The notes under the pieces are model-generated. The model made no database searches. It saw nothing but the letters and a program-made list of their open reading frames with translations, and had not been told where the DNA came from. A DNA stretch of 64,000 nucleotides from Didymella arachidicola (taxonomy: Eukaryota; Ascomycota; Dothideomycetes; Pleosporales; Didymellaceae): the NCBI GenBank assembly GCA_016630955.3, contig CM050001.1, positions 558,001 through 622,000 of the forward strand. Reading direction: 5' to 3'. Within the stretch, counting starts at the first letter, position 1, and each line of letters starts with the position of its first letter. Shown here piece by piece: positions 55,813 through 64,000 of the stretch. A program made the translations under genes and the position numbers.

Positions 55813-57574
55813 TTACTGAAGCTCAAACTCGAGCCTCACCTGCGGAACCGCCCGACTACCCTCTGGCATCAAATACGTGAAGTTCCAGAACTCAAAATCA
55901 TTCACTGGGCTTCCAGCGCCACCATTCGCGCCATTGAACGTGACAGTGTAGTTCATGTCCACAGTCCCTGTAACGTTGATATTGATACCTTCCACATCCG
56001 CCCACGATGCAACATCGCGCTTGCCATCCCAGCTGTTCGTTCCTACCAAGAACGAGAAGCCGTTGCTTGAGTTGCCCTGCGGGTAGGAAAGATCGAGGTA
56101 GTTCTCGCCTGTCGCCGCATCAAGGGCGTAGACCTGGGCGTAAAGACTGAGCCAACCCACACTGCCGTCTTTCCTGCCCCATTGTACGACTGCTGGATTG
56201 AAGGAGCTGGGGTTCTTGGCTGGGCCGCCGATGACGTTTTCGGAGAAGCTCTCGGCGCCGATTGTGAGGTTATCGCTGATCCAGGCGGTGATGTTGCGGG
56301 GGTACGTATCGAACGGTGGGGAGAATGCGGAGGTTTTGACGGCGTGGGTGCCCGGGAAGGTCGAGAGTGCAGACAGCGTGGCGTTGGAGATGAGCGTGTT
56401 GTGGTAGGGCGCAAGGATTGCGATGAGAGGACCGATTGCGAAGTCATCCTTGTGGCCCATGGCCCATGGCTAGTAATGGTCAGTTTGGTGCATATATGCG
56501 CTTGAACTCAAAACATACCTTTGCGTTCATAGGCGACTTGTCTTTGCCTACCAGAGTCCACATCTGCAGCGCAAGGATGCTGAGGTAATTGTTCATATCG
56601 TAGCCATAGCTTCGATCCCAAGGCCCTGCCACATTTCTCAAATTGGCGTTGTAGAGTTCTCCAAGGGAAGTCCATGTGTACTTGATCATCTCGGGGCCGT
56701 ACTGGCCCATGATGCTGTCTTGCGGCAAATACTTCGCCCACAGAGTCAGAGCAAACAACGAAACACCCGCGTAGGTGCCCGAATTGAATTCTGACAGTGT
56801 ATTGTCCCGCTTAAAGAGGTCGATGACTTCTTGCGCGTAGGCCTCGCCCGCAGTTGTCATGTTGGACTCGTTCGTCTTGCGGCCGATCCAGCCAGAGACG
56901 AATGCTCGCATAATGGAGGGATTGCTGTACGCTGGGTACAAGTTGTCATCGTCAACGCCGCCCACACGGTAGCTGTCGCCAATCGTGGTGTTGACAAGGC
57001 TTTCAATCATGTACTCTTGCGTTTCTTGGGGTATGAGATGCGGGAATTCTTCGAGCATCATGACGAATGTGGTGCCGATGAAACCACGCCAATTGGGATC
57101 CCAGGAGTTGTAGATGTTCTTGGGGTACTGTGCAGTGCCGACTCTGGGTTCTTCGGGGTACTTCTGGTAGTCACCGTACCTGCTTCTGTCAGCTGCCGAA
57201 GCTACGCACATCCAAAGCTACGTAGATCCGCAGCTGAAAGGCACTCACCACTGCAGGCTCTCGTTTTTGAACTGGCCGCCAATGATATCAGTGACGATGC
57301 GCACCGCCTGCTCGACGTCGTCTGCCCGGTTCCTGGCCAACAAGCCGGCTGCATACCACGCGCTCGACCTGGTGTCGTGTACTAGAGCCATCGAGTCAAG
57401 GTCGAACAAGTAGGCTCGCTCCTGATCGTAAAACATATCCATCCAGTCCATAGATTCGTGCAGCAGGGTTGACGCATAGCTCTCTGTGTCGTTGCGCTTC
57501 GAAAGCGCTCGACTCGCGTTTGCGCTGCATCCCAACAGCGTTAACGCAGCACAAAATCTCGAGAAATTGACCAT
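55813..57574 (-). CDS. large secreted conserved fungal protein, function unknown
   Basis: Three exons, complement(55813..56469, 56519..57179, 57249..57574), join in phase across introns of 49 and 69 bp to give 547 aa. The start at 57574 opens a signal peptide (MVNFSRFCAALTLLGCSANA). The first 350 residues are helical and rich in aromatic residues, with DTRSSAWYAAGLLARN, DPNWRGFIGTTFVMMLEEF, DDNLYPAYSNPSIMRA and GTYAGVSLFALTLWAKYLP. The pattern resembles alpha/alpha-barrel glycosidase-like proteins. The last 150 residues look beta-rich, ending VPQVRLEFEL. Several N-x-S/T sites (NMTT, NITA, NVTG) fit a secreted glycoprotein. I recognise it as widespread in filamentous fungi but cannot name a function or catalytic residues. 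Confidence 0.85.
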
Positions 57575-59676
57575 TGCAAAGAAGGAGGGTCCCACACGCG
57601 CGATTGCAGCCGTGCAGCAGCACCTTCTATACTGTGTCCAAGAGTGGGATACATGGCAACTGATCCGATGCCGGCTGTTTATCTGGCAGACTAAGCCTCG
57701 AAGGTCGTTGCAGTGGCTGGGTATCAAGAAAACGCGGGGATGCACGACATCGTTAGGGGTCGAGCGCCGGCGGTCCAGGATACGTTTTGTGGGGTTCGGT
57801 ACAATGCCGTGCGAAGGGGAAAGGTACAGCCGGCGATGTTGACGTTCCAGGAGAGCCGCACCGAGATCCTGCCCTGCACATGCAACGGCCCTGGACGTCG
57901 GATCTATAGCATGCAGATAAGGTCACGATAGGTGACGTAGGGGTGCGATACTGCTGAGATTACAGTGTAGGCCGCTTATGGTAGGTATAGAGAGCATGGA
58001 TCTCTGGTGTGATAAGATTAGATTAGGTGGATGGGATTCTGTGGATGCCCTTGGCTCTCGTACTGTTGAAAAGCGTGATTTGCGGCTGTTTACGTGGACT
58101 TGAGAATCGAAACACTTAACAAGGCGTAGGAAGGCGTCCGCAGCCTTGTCGAATGACAGGAATGGCAAGTGATTCGGGAAAGAGGTCCGTGCCATAGATG
58201 AGTCTGGATCTTGTCACTTCTGCATCGCTGCCCATCATCGTCACCATGGTTCAAAGTCTATTTGCGTATGCACTGTGACAATATCAAAGACCGCCTCGAA
58301 GTTCTGAGGTTTGTTGCTGGTGAAGTGAGCAGTCACGTGTGCGTTTTCTGGCCCATGGGAATACGTCGGAGATGCTGGCAGGCGTTCGCAATTCCGCGCA
58401 GCATTGTACACGAGGCGCATTGTTTCCGCACCGTCCCACAATATCGACATCGGCTTCGGCACTTGACGAGACACTTGACAAGGCACTAAGAGACGGTGGG
58501 AAGTGCAGATCTTCGAGCGTGGACTGCTGGTGTCCGTGTGTCGATCAGCGCAATTCGAATGTCCGAGTGAGCTGTGCATATTGGACGCAAATTGTGTGGA
58601 TATCATAAACTGCTGAAGGTCGCGGTCTCGAACATCGGAAGGGAGCACTTAGCGCCCACGTAACTTCCCTTGCACCTGGAGCGGCATGGCGATTAACACA
58701 ATAACAACGGTCATACGCCGAAGCAGGAAATAGTTGAAGTTGGGCAAGCGGGCTTGAAGCGGGTTAGCGAGTCAGTCGCGTGGGTCGTGGGAGCGCAAGA
58801 TGGCTGGTACCGTACTGCGAGCGAAACGAAAGAAGAACATGCACACATGTGTCTGATCGCCGGGCTGCGGAGGGACAAGGTCTCAAACGTCACAAGGCTG
58901 GTAGACGGTAAATCGTGTATTGGGTGAAGCTCCGAAAATCTGCTTCCAGCACATGTGAAAGGCCTATGTGAGGGCCACATCGACATCCTAGTGACCATAT
59001 GGCTCCCCCAGATCCTCGCATGCCATGCATTGGAAAGCAAAGCACCCCCCGAACATGTACCGCTTTCGTGAAGAGAAGCCGTACAAAGGCAATACATGTA
59101 GAATAAATGTACCCATTCCAGGATGCAACCACACAGCAATGACTCAGACTGTGAAAAGGTCGAGACATAACAGCACATGACAAAGACGGCCACTGTTACT
59201 TGAGACAGTGAGCTAATTGCAGAGCCTTACGATGTGCAAGATGGCTCGCTCAGAAATCCAGATCCTTGGAAGACAAGCCTACACCCATCTGGACAGATGA
59301 AGAAAAGGTCCGAGGCATGAAACCGGCATCCTGGAGGGGCGGCACTGCAGAAGAGCATCTCCAGAGTGGGGTTGATGAATGGACATAATTCGTTAACTTC
59401 GGATGACTGCATTAGACATTTCCGGGATGGTCGATGAAGTGCTCATGAACTCATGATCTATCCTGGAACCTTTTCGGAAAAAATTGATTAACTCCTGACG
59501 GCTCCTTTGTGGGTATGAAAACGGCCCATTATAGTAAAACATTCAGATCCAGGTGAACTCCGGAAAGCAGAAGGGTATCTCCGGGCACAGAACATGACGG
59601 CGTAACAGTGATTGACGGTTGGCAACCCCCAGAAGGCTGCTTCCAGGTGTTGCGCAATCATCAAACAAAGAACCTG
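57575..59676. other. 2.1-kb stretch without recognised gene
   Basis: Between the start of the secreted-protein gene and the end of the RfeG-like gene. The left end should contain the promoter of the former. No supported coding region or repeat was identified. Confidence 0.45.
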
Positions 59677-60689
59677 CTAGTGTTTCCGGTATCCAGGCTG
59701 TGAGCTGCGGGACGATGGCTGTGGTTGTTGGGACAAGGGGTATTCTGAGGGCCTGGTATTAGTACGGCGACGACAAGCACGCACAGCACATTCTACTTAC
59801 GTCGACCATCTGATGCAATGTAGTAACCTGGAGCAGGTGTGGTGCTACTGGGGGCTTAGCGATAGACCAAAAAGTTTTCGTCGGTGTATCCAAAATACCT
59901 TGGGGTGGCGTATGCGGTTGGGGCGGCGGTCGGTCGGCCATAGGAATCCATAGGTGACTGCGATGGGTAAGAGCTGTAGGCCTGGGACTGGTAGCCTTGG
60001 TCACGCTGGGAGTAGCCAGCATACGGATCCGCTGGCTGGGTCCTGGGTGCAGCCGAGGAAGGTGCAGCCTGGTATCCTGATTGCGAGCTTCCATAACCAG
60101 CCGGGGCAGTTGTGTAGTGTCCTTCACTGGGTGCATAAGCTGCCGATGTTGCGTATCCGGACGATGCCCTAGGAGCAGGCTGACGGTCGTAAGGGTCTGC
60201 TGCTGATGGGTGCTCAACCGGCTTCGAGGGACCCCAGTGCTGGCGTGCCGCGTGGGTGCGCGAATCTTGGTAAGCTAGAACAGCGTCAGGGACTCTTGAT
60301 ACCTTGGTATCACGAAGATAAGGACTGTGGCTACCTCCGCGTCCCTCGCCTGGCTGGCGCTCCTGCTGCCAGCGCTGCGAGTCCATCTTCAGATCCTGAA
60401 TCATTTGCTGCGATGTTGTCAGCCTCGCGTCCTTGTCAGTCTGCTCTGATATGCGAGCTTACCGAAGTGAGGGTTCGGTATGCGGTGATCCAGTAGCCGG
60501 GTTGGCCCTACTCATTTGTTAGTCCAACACGGCAACTTGACAGCATCGAGTGAGTCCAACCTGGTATTCACCGGATCCTGTGCCAGGCCTGACAAGCGCA
60601 TCAGGGCCAAGGTAGCGCTGGATGTCGGCCGTGATGACCTCTCGTGCGATGCCATCGCCGAGGACAAACCACTGATTTGCTCGCGACAT
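59677..60689 (-). CDS. RfeG-like putative transcription factor
   Basis: Five exons, complement(59677..59744, 59801..59847, 59899..60407, 60463..60507, 60561..60689), are all phase-consistent and give 265 aa. Exon 1 encodes MSRANQWFVLGDGIAREVIT and IQRYLGPDALVRPG. The 45-nt exon 2 gives GQPGYWITAYRTLTS and exon 3 begins QMIQDLKMDS. This block matches the N-terminus of the Pezizomycotina protein called RfeG in Aspergillus. The rest is Tyr/Gln/Ser/Ala-rich and disordered. Two short 3' exons supply PGYYIASDGR and the basic tail ending QPGYRKH. The unspliced frame after exon 3 would stop early, which is why the tail is easily missed. The DNA-binding role is by name of the family only; no classical DNA-binding motif is visible. 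Confidence 0.8.
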
Positions 60690-63600
60690 GTTGGCTGAGA
60701 GCTGTGAAGAAGTGACGGAGATGAAAGAGAAGATGACACTAATGTCAGTGTCAAGAACAGGCCAGGCTCAAAGAGGACAAGGAGGGGCACCGGGACCAAA
60801 GGCTGTCAGCTCGGATGGCAATGACAGAGATCCTATTGTTCCGTGGGATGGTGTCCAGGAGGAGATTCCAAGGGCCAGAGCAAGAGAGAGGCGGGGGTAA
60901 GACCAATATACCGACACAAGCGAGGTGGCCTGTGATAGTGGTGGGTTCTGATGGGGGCGTGATGCGTGGCTGCGGCGACCCGTTTTGGGAGACCGTGGAG
61001 CAGGCTTACAGGAGTTGTCCTAGCGGGGTGCACAAATGCAGCTGTCGTGACCACGACGGAAAGCTGGCTGCGATACAAGATGGCGCGGCAGTGCAGATGC
61101 GCGCGCTGAGATTACTCCTCGGCTTATGAACAGCTGGGAAAGCTGATCTGGTGCGGCTCTTTCGCGACGTAATGGCAGTCAGCGGGGACTTGGGAGGCCG
61201 GTTGCAGCGATAGCGGGGTCACGATTGGACGAGACGGTAGGCGACAACGGCAGGGCGGCTGCACGTCAGTCGGTCGGGCAGCAAGCAGTCGACAGGCGCG
61301 AGAGCTACGACAGCACCGGTAGTGTCTTACAGCAACGTGAAGCGGCTGGTGTATTGAGTCGATCTGCAATGGGCAACGGATAGCGTTCTGAGAGCGAAGG
61401 GAGAGCAGGAAAACGCTGCACCTTTCCGGAGGCGCCCGATCTACTTATTTCGACACGCCAGCGCGCCAGCGGCCTCAGGTACCCATTCAAGTCCAGCTCG
61501 AGCTGGCATCGCGCGGTTTGGGTACCACCGCTTTTGCGGCATCTCAGGTGGGCGAGAACTGTGGAGCCAGGCCACTGCAGTGGCGCGTTGGGCACCAGCA
61601 CAGGTTGGTGCCCACCAAAACTCCGCTGCAAGCCTTTGTAGCTGACACCACGTTTCAATCGCCCGTCCTGTGCAGCGAACGGTTATTTGCACAATGCAAA
61701 AGCACAATATTGCGCGCAAGTGATCTGAGAATACGAGCTTCAGTCGAGATGAACAGCCGTAACTGCGCGTTGCTGAGGAAGCCCAAATGGCTAGCGGCGG
61801 CTTGGCCCGTTGCAGATACTTTCTCACAGCGCCTGAAACCTTGCATCATCTCAACCACCACGACCAGCTTGCTGGGATCACCTTTGTCTGCTTTCCACAA
61901 TGTCTGTGACGTTGCGCGCGTTCGAGCCTGGCGGATTGGCAAGGCCCAATGAGCCAGGGCCGGGCGTCCTCTATCAGACACCGCTCACCGACTCGCTTTT
62001 CTCATGACGCTTTGCCGATTGCAACGCTCCCTTCAAATGAAGCCTGGGCAGCGGACGGACAAGCGAGGGAGTCTTCTTGGGCATTTGTGCATCGCTCCTG
62101 GACCCTGGAGCAAAGGATAGCTTTATACAAGAGATGGTCTTCATAGGCTGCAGCTTGAGGCAGCCGCAAAGTTCTCTAGAATCGCTGCCTATGGAATCAC
62201 TTCCGTCTGCCGCAGATTTTTGAGACTCCACTTCTCATGCTCCATGTCGTGGCTGGCCCTTATTAGTCCGGTTCCGCTCTGTTGCTATGGGCTATCACTT
62301 GCAACGTACCTACCTTTGAACCTCAGGTACCGCGAAGACGACAAGCACGTGATTGTGTAATACGTACGGGGTATGCTGGCTTTCATTTTGCCTGCACCAA
62401 ATGGCACATTACCGCGCAGCTGCTGTGCGCAAGACCTGTTGATTTTACGACTGCAGACTCCCTAACTTGTCAGCGCCTGCAGCACGCCAGGAGCCTACCA
62501 CGCTCTAACAACCATCTACTCATATTCGCTTCTCTCGGGTCGCCCCTACTCTCTCTTCTCGGCAAGATGGGACTTCGAGCAGTCGAATATTCTTGGCGAA
62601 CAACTGCTCCCGTCGCTCTCTAGTCTAGGGCAGCCTGCTGTCCCCGTCAAGTGAAGTGTATCACGTGAAGCTTACGATATCGTCGAGGTATTCTTTGCCA
62701 GGACACGACATGCGCATATCTTTGCTTGGTCCTTCTTTGGGTGACCGGTCTTCCCGGGTTGGGCGCAACCGTGAGGCCTATCGAATACGCGCTGTATCTC
62801 CCTATCATACGACTCCGGTAGGCGCTCGGTCCGATGCCTGAATGAGGTGTTCGATCGTCTCACGGGCTCTATTACGCTCTTGTCAATGGACACTCGGTGT
62901 TATTAAGAGACATAACGCTGGTCAGGATTGATGGTAGATGGCCACACTAACCTACCAAGAGGCCATGCCCAAACTCAGAAAAGATCGCACTGGATGGGCA
63001 TACACAGTACGAGAATTATCAAAGCTGTCCCGGATACCCAAACACCAAGTGATAATCTCCCCCACGACCGAAACAACCTCCCGTTCTGCCGATCTCAATG
63101 TACGAGAGCCACCCAAGTCACCCAACTATAACGGATGTCCGGCATCTCCACACGGCATTGGAACGCCGCGTAAAGCAGCTCCCGTGCGAGACAACGAATC
63201 TTGATAGGCGAAGATTTCGTCCAACTGCAAAACAGAGCTGATTGCTCTTGTAAAACCGCGGTGTTTCGTGTCAATATCTTGCCCATGTCGAATGCGACAA
63301 GACTTCGACAGACATAGCCTAAGAGAGGCGTGAATCTGGGCACTTTTTCTGTTGCTCGTCTCTCCAGTTCTTGACGAGAGCGCCTACCCAATCACCGGAG
63401 GTCTAGACTGTAGAGCGCACATCCCAGCAGACCCACGAGAACTCAATGTTGTTGATGAGAGATCGCAGCCTGCTCAGCTAGCATCATCTAGCCGGACACT
63501 CTACTTATAGATGCATCAATTGCTTCGATACCAGCAATCGTATCCTTACTGGGATCAGTGATAGAGCCTACAAGATTAGTAAGAATCGCCCCATGCGACG

Positions 63601-64000
63601 TGCCGCGTTGATGGGCTGATCTCGTCGAGACGGTGCCAGGCACTGGTGGTGGGTCCTCAGCTACCCCAGGGATTGCAATCTGAATTCCGGTAACCATTGC
63701 TCATATTACCTCTGCTGACTCAGAAGGCATTGCTATAGCCTCATCTGGATTGTTATGTGATGGATTTTCAGTCAGCTGAAGCGTTGCAAACCGTGTCTCG
63801 GGGTCGAAGCAATCCACTTTCTTTGACTCAGACCCTCCCATGGTACACGTCTGCGCCTGTTCATGAGCTGTCGATAGACCCGTCCCTGTTCAATCGATAA
63901 CATGGTTAGCACAGCTGGAAGATCCTTCCATCGGTTTTACACTCGAGTTGACCACTATATGGCATCACCGCCTAACTCTTCCAGTGTGTCCAGTTGCTCA
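60690..64000. other. 3.3-kb terminal stretch without convincing gene
   Basis: The left part should hold the RfeG-like promoter. Two weak coding traces, near 62938-63204 and 63485-63841, are discussed in the findings. No transposon ends, tRNA or repeat were recognised. A gene could continue beyond the window end. Confidence 0.45.
63485..63841 (-). pseudogene. possible relic frame with one internal TGA
   Basis: From the ATG at 63841 a frame of 45 codons (MGGSESKKVDCFDPETRFAT...) stops at a single TGA near 63704. It then continues in the same frame for about 70 codons (AMVTGIQIAIPGVAEDPPPV...). The composition after the stop is protein-like, but no domain is recognised. It may be a broken gene, two exons with an intron I cannot place, or chance. 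Confidence 0.22.

Noticed and set aside
58711..59193. 160-aa minus-strand frame
   Set aside because: Cys/Ser-rich by chance; no ATG-led signal peptide, no domain and no supporting exon.

Overview
The window reads as nuclear DNA of a filamentous ascomycete (Pezizomycotina), most likely a dothideomycete. This is inferred from short GT-AG introns (about 40-106 bp), fungus-restricted families (HET-domain protein, RfeG-like factor, Fot1/pogo transposase, cutinases, Och1-like GT32) and loosely packed genes on both strands. The species is not identified. Exon structures were read by hand and checked for phase, because many genes are split.

Layout. 1-3.35 kb holds no recognisable gene. 3.35-9 kb carries, all on the minus strand, a Q/P/Y-rich annexin, a low-complexity His/Gln-rich protein and an Och1-like mannosyltransferase. 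9-17.5 kb is gene-poor: one HET-domain gene, a decayed HET fragment beside it, an 87-bp foldback element and degenerate repeats. 17.6-27 kb carries an MFS transporter, a complete but dead Fot1/pogo transposon (TA target duplication, 43-bp perfect inverted ends), an AtuA-family protein and a DUR3-type urea/polyamine symporter. 27-32 kb holds a 218-bp MITE, a tRNA-Lys(CTT) and a Cys-rich GPI-anchored protein. 32-40.3 kb is rich in hydrolases: a broken secreted-protein gene, a GH43 enzyme, an M14 carboxypeptidase and a GH3 beta-glucosidase-like protein. A second MITE of the same terminal-repeat family (219 bp) lies between GH3 and MSH2. 41.7-47 kb is a housekeeping block: MSH2, IST1 and a CUE-like protein. 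47.5-50.1 kb has two cutinase genes, the first clearly broken and the second with an unexplained frame change. 51.6-54.6 kb has a divergent pair, a small membrane/coiled-coil protein and DNA polymerase eta. 55.8-60.7 kb has a large secreted protein of unknown function and an RfeG-like factor. 60.7-64 kb has no convincing gene.

The clearest theme is contrast. Housekeeping genes (MSH2, polymerase eta, IST1, Och1-like, DUR3) are intact. Decay is concentrated in the transposon, a HET copy and several genes for secreted proteins, including one cutinase disrupted by an 11-bp tandem duplication. Two MITEs with matching termini point to a non-autonomous DNA-transposon family active in this genome. 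I found no CRISPR array, rRNA gene, or secondary-metabolite core enzyme (PKS/NRPS).
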